NCBI GenBank assembly: GCA_964247385.1
Contig: CAXTUB010000016.1
Location: forward strand, 1 to 64,000
Reading direction: 5' to 3'
Source: TMP-86 sp964247385
GTDB taxonomy: Bacteria; Pseudomonadota; Gammaproteobacteria; Steroidobacterales; Steroidobacteraceae
Length of the DNA stretch: 64,000 nucleotides
Below are positions 52,107 to 59,878 of the stretch, piece after piece (position 1 is the stretch's first letter; each line of letters opens with the position of its first letter). The translations under genes and the position numbers were made by a program. The notes beneath the pieces are model-generated. The model ran no database searches, was not told the DNA's origin, and saw nothing but the letters and a program-made list of their open reading frames with translations.

Positions 52107-54275
52107 CTACCTTTGGGGCGTGAACGTATCGCGCACGAGCGATGCGCTGAGAAGTTGCGGCAGCACCTGCGAGCCGCGCGCGCCCGCTGCATTGTAGGCC
52201 ACGTAGAGCGGCACGCCTGCACGGCCGAACTCGGCCAATGCGTTGGTGATCGCCGGGTCGCGGTTGGTCCAATCCCCTTTGATGAGAGTGACCCCGGCGC
52301 GCTCGAATACTTGCTTGACTTGCGGGTCCGCGAACGCATTCCGCTCATTGATCAGGCACGTCAGGCACCAAGACGCCGTGAAATTGACCAATACGGGCTT
52401 GCCGGCTGCGACCAGCGTGGCGAGCCGCGCAGGATCATAGTTTTGCCACTCGGAGTCGGCGCGTGACGGCGATGACACCGCGCCGCCCATGCGGGCCGGC
52501 AGAGCGAGCGCCAGCACCGCACAAACGAGCGCCGCACCGAGCGCAACCGCGCGCAGGACACCGCGAGACGAATGCGCGCGCTGCCATAACCATGCAACCA
52601 GCGCGATCAGCACCAGCCCTGCGAACACGGCGCCCAACCCTTCGGGCGAAGTCTGCTGGGCGAGCACCCAGACGAGCCACGCCGCTGAGGCATACATGGG
52701 AAAAGCAAACAATTGCTTGAGCGTCTCCATCCAGGCGCCGGGTTTGGGCAGCATGCGGCGCAACACAGGCGCAAAAGACAGCGCCAGGAACGGCAGGGAA
52801 AGACCGGCGCCGAGCGCTACGAAAATCGATAGCGCCGCTAGCGGAGGCTGCGTCAGCGCGGCGCCGACGGCGGCTGCCATGAAAGGCGCGGTGCACGGCG
52901 TCGCGACGAGCGTCGTGAGAACTCCGGTAAAGAACGAGGCTCGCAAGCCTTCGCCACGCGCGAGCGAATCGCCGACGCCAGCCAGCGAAGAGCCGAGCTC
53001 GAATACGCCCGATAAATTGAGGCCGACGGCAAACAGCAAGTAAGCCATCATCGTAACGAACCACGGCGATTGCAATTGAAAGCCCCAGCCGAGCTGTTGG
53101 CCTCCGGAGCGCAAGGCAAGGAGCACGCCGGCCAATGTCAGCATCGAGGCGATGACTCCGGCGGCGAACACGATGCCCTTTGCGCGCACCGCGGCAGGGC
53201 TTTTCTTCGCCTGCTCCACCAAGCTCATGGCCTTGATCGAAAGCACGGGAAACACGCAGGGCATGAGATTCAAAATCAGCCCGCCCGCCAACGCGAGCAA
53301 CAACAAACTGGCCATCGAGGCACGTGCGGCCGCCTGGCCAGCCGGCTCGGCGGGCTTGGGTATATCCACCGTGGCTCGAGCGGTCGACTCGAGAGCTGAT
53401 TTCACTTCCGATGCAGGCGCGAAGCGCGCACCGGCCGCGGCGACACCTGCGAGCGAAGCGGAGACATCGAAGGCGGTCGGCCGCGGCGCACCGGCCTTGT
53501 GAATCACGAGCACTCCAGCCAGCGTGACTCGCGGCGGCTGGTAGCCCGATCTGATCAATAGCTCGAACGATTGACCGCTGCGACGCAGGGTCTGCGGCGC
53601 AGCGTATTCAATTTGCCCTTCGCCGCTGCCAAAAAACTCCAGCTGCTCGACGTGCTGCAGCGCATCTCCCCAGGCATCTCCGAAGATCAGCGCGATGGAA
53701 TTTCCACGGCTTTGTGCGCTCAACGGCCCCAATGCCTGCTCAGGCAAAGCGGCGCGTGCCGCGGCGAACAGCGGCGCCACGCTCGGATCGACCGATGCAT
53801 CGCCCACGGGCAACTTCAACTCGAGGCGTGCACTTTCCGGGATGCACAGATCGGCGCACACCAGCCAATCGGCGTTCGCCACCAACGTGATCTCGCGGCC
53901 CTCGAGCTTGGCGGGCACGGCGATGTCGATCAGATGGAGCGCTTGTTTGTCGTATCCATAATTGACGAGCGGCGGAATGTCGAAGCGGTGCGGCGTGGTC
54001 CATTGGATGGGCTCTGCGGTGAAGCCTTGCGGAAGCTGCCATGCGATCTGCGTCGCGCGTCCCGAATCGCCGGGATTTTTCCAATAGGTGTGCCAACCGT
54101 CCCGGATATCGAGCTGCAGCGCCATGTGCAGAACTTGTCCGGGCTTCACACCGCGGCTCTCGCTCAACAAACGCGCGCCGACGTTTTGCGTGCGCACGTA
54201 GTCGCTCGCCGCGGCGGCGGCCATGTCGCCACAGAGCAACGCGGCAAAAAGCAAAACGATGCGCATCGCCTGCAT
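52107..54275 (-). CDS. dsbD: Thiol:disulfide interchange protein DsbD
   Basis: About 722 aa from ATG 54275 (54266 also possible; an earlier in-frame ATG at 54314 adds a basic segment). Signal peptide ends AAAAAS. The N-terminal domain has the redox pair DWLVCADLCIPESARL of the ScsB/DsbD-alpha type. The membrane domain begins LALAGGLILNLMPCVFPVLSIKAMSL with eight helices and the second Cys in TLVATPCTAPFMAA. The C-terminal thioredoxin domain holds ASWCLTCLINE. It carries electrons from cytoplasmic thioredoxin to periplasmic proteins. Confidence 0.93.
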   Translation of the reverse strand: MQAMRIVLLFAALLCGDMAAAAASDYVRTQNVGARLLSESRGVKPGQVLHMALQLDIRDGWHTYWKNPGDSGRATQIAWQLPQGFTAEPIQWTTPHRFDIPPLVNYGYDKQALHLIDIAVPAKLEGREITLVANADWLVCADLCIPESARLELKLPVGDASVDPSVAPLFAAARAALPEQALGPLSAQSRGNSIALIFGDAWGDALQHVEQLEFFGSGEGQIEYAAPQTLRRSGQSFELLIRSGYQPPRVTLAGVLVIHKAGAPRPTAFDVSASLAGVAAAGARFAPASEVKSALESTARATVDIPKPAEPAGQAAARASMASLLLLALAGGLILNLMPCVFPVLSIKAMSLVEQAKKSPAAVRAKGIVFAAGVIASMLTLAGVLLALRSGGQQLGWGFQLQSPWFVTMMAYLLFAVGLNLSGVFELGSSLAGVGDSLARGEGLRASFFTGVLTTLVATPCTAPFMAAAVGAALTQPPLAALSIFVALGAGLSLPFLALSFAPVLRRMLPKPGAWMETLKQLFAFPMYASAAWLVWVLAQQTSPEGLGAVFAGLVLIALVAWLWQRAHSSRGVLRAVALGAALVCAVLALALPARMGGAVSSPSRADSEWQNYDPARLATLVAAGKPVLVNFTASWCLTCLINERNAFADPQVKQVFERAGVTLIKGDWTNRDPAITNALAEFGRAGVPLYVAYNAAGARGSQVLPQLLSASLVRDTFTPQR

Positions 54276-54535
54276 TTTACGCACCTCGCGCTGCGGCGGC
54301 ACCTTGCCGTCCATGCTCTGTGGCGCGCATCACAGGCTAGAGCGGCCATGTGCGTTTGCCGTACGAACCTGCTTCGGGGCGTGCGCTCGTTGCTGCAAGT
54401 ACTCGCTGCGCTACAAGTTCACGCGGGCGATCGTCTTGCATTTGCGCCAGGTGCTCGCGGCATGCGCTAATGTATCTGCTCCATGCAAGATGACCATGTC
54501 TCCGCGAATCCGGCGTATCGAATTGTCTTGAGGCC

Positions 54536-55819
54536 GTGACCAGCGCGGCGACGCCCATGCCTCGGCGCGCTGCGCCCGCGAACGCATTGCGTTATCGCGA
54601 TTTCCGGCTGTTCATCGCCGGCAAGCTATGCGCAACCCTGGCCGACCAAATGATCATCGTGGCCGTGGGATGGCAGGTCTATCAAATGACCGGGCGGCTG
54701 CTCGATCTCGGCTTGATCGGGTTGTCGCAGTTCTTGCCCTTCGTTGCGCTTGCGCTCTTCGCGGGACACGCGGCCGATCAGTTCGACCGGCGCAAGATCA
54801 TCATTTTTTGCGGCATGGCTCAGGGTCTGGGCGCGGCCGCTCTCATCGTCGCGCTGTCGATGGGCGTCGATTCCGTCGTGCCGATCTTCGCAGCGCTGGG
54901 CTTTCTCGGAGTATCGCGCGCATTCCAGACGCCCGCCAATCAAGCGCTGTTGCCGAATCTCGTGCCATCCGCCGCTTTCGATAGCGCGGTCGCGGTGAAT
55001 TCCTCTTCCTGGCAAATCGGCGCCGTGGCCGGCCCGAGCTTGGGAGGGCTCGTCTATGCGCTCGCAGAACACGGAGTGGGCCACGGGCGAGGCGCGGTGG
55101 TGGTTTATTCTGCGGCGGTGATCCTGCTGATCGCCTCGACAGCGCTTGTCGCGCTGATTCGCACGCGTTTCACCAAGCCCGAACGCACATCGTTTGCGGC
55201 GGCCGGTCTTCTCGAGGGCATCCGCTTCGTCTTCCATCGGAAGCCCGTGCTGGGCGCCATCTCGCTGGATCTATTCGCGGTCTTGTTTGGCGGCGCCACG
55301 GCATTGCTACCCGCATTCACGCGCGATGTGCTGCATGCCGGGCCCAGTGTCTTTGGATTGCTTCGCGCCGCGCCCGCCGTGGGCGCCGCGATCACTGCTC
55401 TGGTGCTCGTGTTCCTGCCCATCCGCCGGCACGTGGGTCCTTGGATGTTCGGCGGCGTTGCGGTCTTCGGAATGGCGACGCTCATCTATGCGTTGTCTCG
55501 CAATGCATGGCTCGCCGGCGCCGCACTCGTCGTGCTCGGAGCGGGTGACATGTTGAGCGTTTTCATCCGTCACATTTTGGTGCAGCTCGAAACGCCCGAT
55601 GCCATTCGCGGCCGGGTCAGCGCCGTGAATTCGGTTTTCATCGGAGCATCGAACGAGCTGGGCGAGTTCGAATCCGGCTTGACCGCCGCCTGGCTCGGCC
55701 TCGTGCCGGCGCTGGTGGTCGGTGGCATTCTCACCTTGGCGGTGACGGTGCTTTGGGCGAAAGTGTGGTTCCCTATGTTGTGGAAAATGGATTCTTTCGA
55801 CCAATATCGCTCTTCTTGA
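54536..55819 (+). CDS. Major facilitator superfamily transporter (EntS-like branch)
   Basis: 427 aa, about 11-12 helices. MFS motif A variant appears after helix 2 as GHAADQFDRRKIIIFCG. The opening NALRYRDFRLFIAGKLCATLADQM and the middle GGATALLPAFTRDVLHAGPSVFGLLRAAPAVGA are typical of the MFS_3/enterobactin-exporter group. Substrate unknown; an efflux role is likely. GTG start at 54536; ATG 54557 is an alternative. The ~260 bases upstream, shared with divergent dsbD, contain no gene and no clear motif. Confidence 0.9.
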   Translation: MTSAATPMPRRAAPANALRYRDFRLFIAGKLCATLADQMIIVAVGWQVYQMTGRLLDLGLIGLSQFLPFVALALFAGHAADQFDRRKIIIFCGMAQGLGAAALIVALSMGVDSVVPIFAALGFLGVSRAFQTPANQALLPNLVPSAAFDSAVAVNSSSWQIGAVAGPSLGGLVYALAEHGVGHGRGAVVVYSAAVILLIASTALVALIRTRFTKPERTSFAAAGLLEGIRFVFHRKPVLGAISLDLFAVLFGGATALLPAFTRDVLHAGPSVFGLLRAAPAVGAAITALVLVFLPIRRHVGPWMFGGVAVFGMATLIYALSRNAWLAGAALVVLGAGDMLSVFIRHILVQLETPDAIRGRVSAVNSVFIGASNELGEFESGLTAAWLGLVPALVVGGILTLAVTVLWAKVWFPMLWKMDSFDQYRSS

Positions 55820-55829
55820 GAGCCCATTG

Positions 55830-56762
55830 ATGTCGCACCATCATCATCACGGCCGCCAGCCGCACGGACATTCGCACGGCACGCCGAGCGCCGACTCGCA
55901 TGACGGCCGCAGTGTCGCCGCCGCCATTTTCCTGAACATTGCGTTCGTCGGTGTCGAGGCCAGCTACGGCTGGCACTCGGGCTCCATGGCGTTGATCGCC
56001 GATGCGGGGCACAACTTGTCCGATGTATTGGCGCTCCTTGCCGCTTGGGGCGCACTCATGCTGGCTCGACGGCCGTCCGGTGCGCGATTTACCTACGGGC
56101 TGGGGCGAGCCTCGGTTTTGGCGGCATTGGCAAACTCCGTGCTGCTCCTGGCTGCGTGCGGTGCGATCGCTTGGGAATCGCTGGGCCGGCTGCGCTCGGC
56201 GCCTGAAGTCCCGGGGGGCGTCGTCATGAGCGTCGCGGCCGCGGGCATTCTCGTCAATGGCCTATCGGCGCTGATGCTTTATCGCCATCGCACGCACGAT
56301 CTCAACATGCGAGCGGCGTTCCTGCACATGCTCGCAGACCTGGCGGTATCCGTGGGGGTGCTGGCTGCGGGCGCCCTGATCGTGCTCACGGGCGCTGAGT
56401 GGATCGATCCGGCAGTGAGTCTGCTCGTGGTCGGCGTGGTTTTGCTGGGCAGCTGGTCGCTCCTGCGCGATTCGCTCCATTTGTCGCTGGACGGCGTGCC
56501 GGGGGGCATCGATTCCGCCGCCATCAAGCAATTTCTTTCGAAGCAGCAAGGAGTTGCGGATGTGCATGATCTGCACATCTGGGCCCTGAGCACGACCTCG
56601 GTGGCGCTCACGGCGCATCTGGTGGTGCCGGCGGGTGATCCGCGCGGCGCTTTGCTGCGAACGCTGCGTGGCTCGTTGCAGCGCGATTTTCGCATCGACC
56701 ATGCCACGCTGCAGATCGAGAGCGGCGACTGCGAGCTTGCCTGCGAGATGCGCACGGCCTGA
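55830..56762 (+). CDS. Cation diffusion facilitator family metal exporter
   Basis: 310 aa CDF protein. The N-terminus is His-rich (SHHHHHGRQPHGHSHG), a metal-binding sensor or buffer. Six helices follow; the zinc site is HxxxD in helix 2 (AGHNLSDVLAL) and the matching HMLADLAVSVGV in helix 5. The cytoplasmic C-terminal domain has DVHDLHIWALSTTSVALTAHLVV. Most similar in pattern to ZitB/CzcD Zn/Co/Cd exporters using proton antiport. The ATG at 55830 (one codon after a TTG) starts 11 bases past the MFS stop, so the two exporters may be co-transcribed. Confidence 0.93.
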   Translation: MSHHHHHGRQPHGHSHGTPSADSHDGRSVAAAIFLNIAFVGVEASYGWHSGSMALIADAGHNLSDVLALLAAWGALMLARRPSGARFTYGLGRASVLAALANSVLLLAACGAIAWESLGRLRSAPEVPGGVVMSVAAAGILVNGLSALMLYRHRTHDLNMRAAFLHMLADLAVSVGVLAAGALIVLTGAEWIDPAVSLLVVGVVLLGSWSLLRDSLHLSLDGVPGGIDSAAIKQFLSKQQGVADVHDLHIWALSTTSVALTAHLVVPAGDPRGALLRTLRGSLQRDFRIDHATLQIESGDCELACEMRTA

Positions 56763-56901
56763 CACCACCGCGTTTCACGGCGAGCGTCTCGCGGCTTGAG
56801 TCTCGCGGCGCACGGCCGGCTTTTCAAGTTTTATCCAGCGGAAATGATTTTGCCGCGCCGCGAGGGAACTCGCGCCGGTGCCGTATACTCGAAAAATCCT
56901 G

Positions 56902-56954
56902 CTAGGGGATCGCAACGCGCTTGGCGTAACCTGGGCAGAAATTCCCTAGGAGAG
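56902..56954 (+). promoter_or_regulatory. Leader inverted repeat overlapping the Shine-Dalgarno of the lipoprotein operon
   Basis: CTAGGG (56902-56907) is complementary to CCCTAG (56944-56949), and the second arm runs into the AGGAGA ribosome site (56948-56953) that lies six bases before the ATG at 56960. Folding would partly hide the ribosome site. A TATACT -10-like hexamer sits at 56884-56889 but I find no matching -35 at 16-18 bases. This 197-base gap is the only apparent control region for the five-gene cluster downstream. Confidence 0.4.
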
Positions 56955-56959
56955 ACCCA

Positions 56960-57655
56960 ATGGCGAAGATGAAGGTCGTTATTTTGGGGGCATCGCTCGG
57001 CGTCATGGTGACGGCTGGAGGATGCATGCGAGCGCGTACCCAAGAGGTACGCGAAATGCCGACTTCGGTGAGCCGAACCGAAGGCATCGTCGTGCTGGCG
57101 AAGGCGCAAACCGACGGCCCGGGCACCGAGGCCAAATTTCTGGATTGCATCGGCGATAACCTGAAGGCAGGCGCGAATGGTTTCAAAGTGCATGACAACG
57201 AGGCGTTCGTCGATGCCATGTTTCCGTGGTTCGAGCCCAGCACCGAGCCGCTTCGCGCCGAGGGCGTAGCGGACTTGCTGGCCCGCAAAGACGTTGCGCA
57301 AAGTCTTGAGCGCACAGGAGTGCGCTACATCGTTTGGCTCAATGGCGTAACCAAGAAAACCGATAGCGGCGGCAGTATCGCTTGCGGAGCTGCGCCCGGG
57401 GCGGCCGGTTGCATTGGCTTCGGTTGGTGGGAAAAGGAGTCGGATTATCAAGCGACGGTGTGGGATTTGAAGCAGTCGCGTTCTGCGGGCTCGGTGAGTA
57501 CCGATGTCACCGGTACATCGGCGCTCGTGGGCGCCATCGTTCCTCTGCCTTTCATCGCGCGTGTGCAAGGCACCGCGTGCGATCGGCTGTCCGCTCAATT
57601 GAAGACTTTCTTGCATGGTGAGCCTGCGGCACGCGCGGTGGCGCGCCGCAACTAG
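56960..57655 (+). CDS. Lipoprotein 1 of the kinase/PEGA cluster
   Basis: 231 aa. Lipoprotein signal with lipobox TAGGC (Cys22). The mature part has a regular alpha/beta pattern: GIVVLAKAQTDGPG, FLDCIGDNL, FKVHDNEAFVDAMFPWFEP, LARKDVAQSLERTGVRYIVWLNG, YQATVWDLKQSRSAGSVSTDVTG. It contains five Cys besides the lipid one, two in a Gly/Ala-rich loop (SIACGAAPGAAGCIGFGWW), so disulfides are likely in the periplasm. The layout recalls the TolB-N/CsgG-like envelope lipoproteins, but I cannot name the family. Strong AGGAGAG site. The next gene starts four bases after the stop. Confidence 0.82.
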   Translation: MAKMKVVILGASLGVMVTAGGCMRARTQEVREMPTSVSRTEGIVVLAKAQTDGPGTEAKFLDCIGDNLKAGANGFKVHDNEAFVDAMFPWFEPSTEPLRAEGVADLLARKDVAQSLERTGVRYIVWLNGVTKKTDSGGSIACGAAPGAAGCIGFGWWEKESDYQATVWDLKQSRSAGSVSTDVTGTSALVGAIVPLPFIARVQGTACDRLSAQLKTFLHGEPAARAVARRN

Positions 57656-57659
57656 TCTC

Positions 57660-58538
57660 GTGGCAGTTTTCCGGTTTCCATTGTTCGCCATGGGCGCGGG
57701 CCTCGTGCTCGCAGGCTGCGCGAGCACGAGCGGTGGGTCGGGCAGCTCGGCGCCATCGATTCCAAGCCCGAGCATGCCCAGTGGCTCGAGCTCGCCGAGC
57801 ACGGGTTCGACTTCTTCGGGCGGCCCGAGCATGCCCAGCTCAAGCTCGCCGTCATCGGGCAGCGCGAATGCACCGAGCGCGGGGCCGCCCTCATCGCGGG
57901 GGCCCAGCGCGCCGAGCACGGGTTCGGCAGGATCTCCAGCAAGCGCCGGCAGTCCGGGCGGTGCAGGCGCTGCCGCCGGCCAAGACAATTCTTCCGGTGC
58001 TGTTTCCGCAGGCGACATCCATGCATCCGCCGGCGGCGCGGGCCCCAGCGTCGCGCCGCCGCGCACTCCGGAGGAGCGTCAAGCCGAGGCCGATCGCCGC
58101 CTCGATGCATCGCTCGGCACCTTTGATGGTGATCTGCGACGCGAGCAGGCGCGCATTGCGCGCGAGCGCGAGGACCGGGCGGGGCGGGGCGCTACCGTGG
58201 GCAACGGTAGCAGCGGCGAAGGCAGCTCCGGCGGCGCCGGATCCAAACGTGATGGAAGCGGCCGTGGCGATCGCAACGGCCGCGGCGACGGAGATGTTCG
58301 TTCCGACTCGGAGGGCCGTTCTGGGCGGCGCGGCGGAGATATTCGCTCGGACCGAAGCTCCTCCGGCTCTGGCGTGGGCAAGGGGCCCAGCACGGCGCCG
58401 GCCGAGGCGGGCAGCGGCGAGAATGATGACTTGGTGGCACGGCAGCTGCGCGAAGCCGCGGAGAAAGAAACCGATCCGGAGCTGCGCGACAAGCTCTGGA
58501 AGGAATATCTCGACTACAAGAAAAGCGTGAAGCGTTGA
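57660..58538 (+). CDS. Lipoprotein 2: Ser/Pro/Gly-rich linker protein
   Basis: 292 aa from GTG 57660. Signal segment VFRFPLFAMGAGLVLAGC with lipobox LAGC. Residues ~25-120 are almost only Ser, Pro, Gly and Ala in imperfect repeats (SPSMPSGSSSPSTGST). Then a helical segment (RTPEERQAEADRRLDASLGTFDGDLRREQARIARERED), a second Gly/Arg/Ser/Asp-rich stretch, and a short conserved-looking helical end (DDLVARQLREAAEKETDPELRDKLWKEYLDYKKS). It looks like an extended tether with a helical tip. The frame is open upstream to 57615 inside lipoprotein 1. Overlaps the next gene (TTGA). Confidence 0.75.
   Translation: MAVFRFPLFAMGAGLVLAGCASTSGGSGSSAPSIPSPSMPSGSSSPSTGSTSSGGPSMPSSSSPSSGSANAPSAGPPSSRGPSAPSTGSAGSPASAGSPGGAGAAAGQDNSSGAVSAGDIHASAGGAGPSVAPPRTPEERQAEADRRLDASLGTFDGDLRREQARIAREREDRAGRGATVGNGSSGEGSSGGAGSKRDGSGRGDRNGRGDGDVRSDSEGRSGRRGGDIRSDRSSSGSGVGKGPSTAPAEAGSGENDDLVARQLREAAEKETDPELRDKLWKEYLDYKKSVKR
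57767..57926 (+). repeat. Imperfect direct repeats in the lipoprotein 2 linker
   Basis: CCCGAGCATGCCCAG occurs at 57767-57781 and 57824-57838 (57 bases apart), and GCCGAGCACGGGTTCG at 57794-57809 and 57911-57926 (117 bases apart). Both spacings are multiples of three, so unequal exchange would change linker length without breaking the frame. Confidence 0.6.
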
Positions 58539-59878
58539 TTCCGCGTTTCGCCAAGCTCATTTGCGCTGCTCCGCTGGCCGCAATGCTGGTCGCGAGCTGC
58601 GTCGTGCAGGATACGAAGCCGCAGCCTAAATTGACGGCTACGGCCGCGACCGCTCAGATCCCCGACTCCCAACTCCTCGACGTGGGCATACGGCCGTTCG
58701 GCGCCGGCATTCCCAAGGAAATCGAAAACGATGCAGCGGCGCTCGAAAAAAAGCGGCTCTATCCGGAAGTCCGCAAGACCGAAGCGCGAATATTTGCAAA
58801 CCAGCTGCGCGATACATTGACGGGGTCGGGTCAGTGGGGCGCGGTTCGGGTCGTTCCGGATGCGTTGCAATTCATCGATGTGATCGTGACGGGCGCCATC
58901 GTTGAGTCGGACGGCGCTCACTTGAAACTCGATATCACCGTGCGGGATTCCACCGGCCGCACGTGGCTATCCAAGCGGTATGCAGGCGATGCGGATTCGG
59001 CGTCTTATCGGGACGCCGCGGCGACGAAGGAGCGCGATCCGTTTGCCAACCTCTATGTAGCGATCGCCAATGATCTCGTCGCGGCGCGGGACAAGCTCAA
59101 GGTCGCCGATCGCATCGCCATCCGTCGAACCACTGAGCTCAAGTTCGCGCGCGACCTGGCGCCCGATGCGTTTGCAGGCTATCTGCAAGATGGCAAGAAC
59201 GGCGCGACCCGCGTGCAGCGGTTGCCTGCCGAAAACGATGCCATGCTGATGCGCGTTCGAAAGGTTCGCGAGCGGGATGCCGCGCTCATCGACACCGTGA
59301 GCGAACAATATGCGAGCTTTTCCGATCAAGTGGCCGATTCGTATGATGGCTGGCGGCGCGACAGCTACACCGAGGTTCTTGCCGAGGACAAGCTGAAGAG
59401 CCAAGCCCGAACTCGCACCATCTTGGGTGCGGCAGCGGTGCTCGGCGCCATTTTCGTGCCGCATAACTGTGGGTCCTATGGATGCGAGCGGGTCGAAAGC
59501 GCGGCGCGTGCCGCAGGTGCCATTGGCGGAGTCTATGCAGTGCTCTCGGGATTGAAGAAAAACGCCGAGGCGAAAAATCACACGGCAACGCTCAAGGAGC
59601 TTGCTGCTTCTCTGGATGCCGACGTCAAGCCGCAAGTGGTCGATGTGGAAGGGCGCTCCCTCAAATTGACTGGAAGCGCCGAGCAGCAATACGTCGAGTG
59701 GCGGCGCACCTTGCATGATATTTACCGCGGCGAAAGCGAGGGCGCAGCGGATCTCGACGCTGCGGCATCATCTCATTCGGTGACGCCGGCCCCGGTGGTT
59801 GCGCCTAGCGCCGCAGCATCACTGGATTCGAACGCCGCGGCTTCGGCGGCAGCGGCGCCGGCTGCTACGAATCCATGA
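58535..59878 (+). CDS. Lipoprotein 3 of the kinase/PEGA cluster
   Basis: 447 aa from TTG 58535 overlapping the previous stop. Signal with lipobox VASC (Cys22). Mature domain ~45-165: LLDVGIRPFGAGIP, VRKTEARIFANQLRDTLTGSGQWGAVRVVPD, DVIVTGAIVESDGAHLKLDITVRDSTGRTWLSKRY. This is the pattern of LptE/CsgG/TolB-N-like lipoproteins that build outer-membrane assemblies. A helical region with frequent charges follows, then a Gly/Ala segment (ILGAAAVLGAIFVPHNCGSYGCE and ARAAGAIGGVYAVLSGL) with two Cys, then an Ala/Ser/Pro-rich end. Function not known. Coupled to the kinase gene (ATGA overlap). Confidence 0.78.
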   Translation: MIPRFAKLICAAPLAAMLVASCVVQDTKPQPKLTATAATAQIPDSQLLDVGIRPFGAGIPKEIENDAAALEKKRLYPEVRKTEARIFANQLRDTLTGSGQWGAVRVVPDALQFIDVIVTGAIVESDGAHLKLDITVRDSTGRTWLSKRYAGDADSASYRDAAATKERDPFANLYVAIANDLVAARDKLKVADRIAIRRTTELKFARDLAPDAFAGYLQDGKNGATRVQRLPAENDAMLMRVRKVRERDAALIDTVSEQYASFSDQVADSYDGWRRDSYTEVLAEDKLKSQARTRTILGAAAVLGAIFVPHNCGSYGCERVESAARAAGAIGGVYAVLSGLKKNAEAKNHTATLKELAASLDADVKPQVVDVEGRSLKLTGSAEQQYVEWRRTLHDIYRGESEGAADLDAAASSHSVTPAPVVAPSAAASLDSNAAASAAAAPAATNP

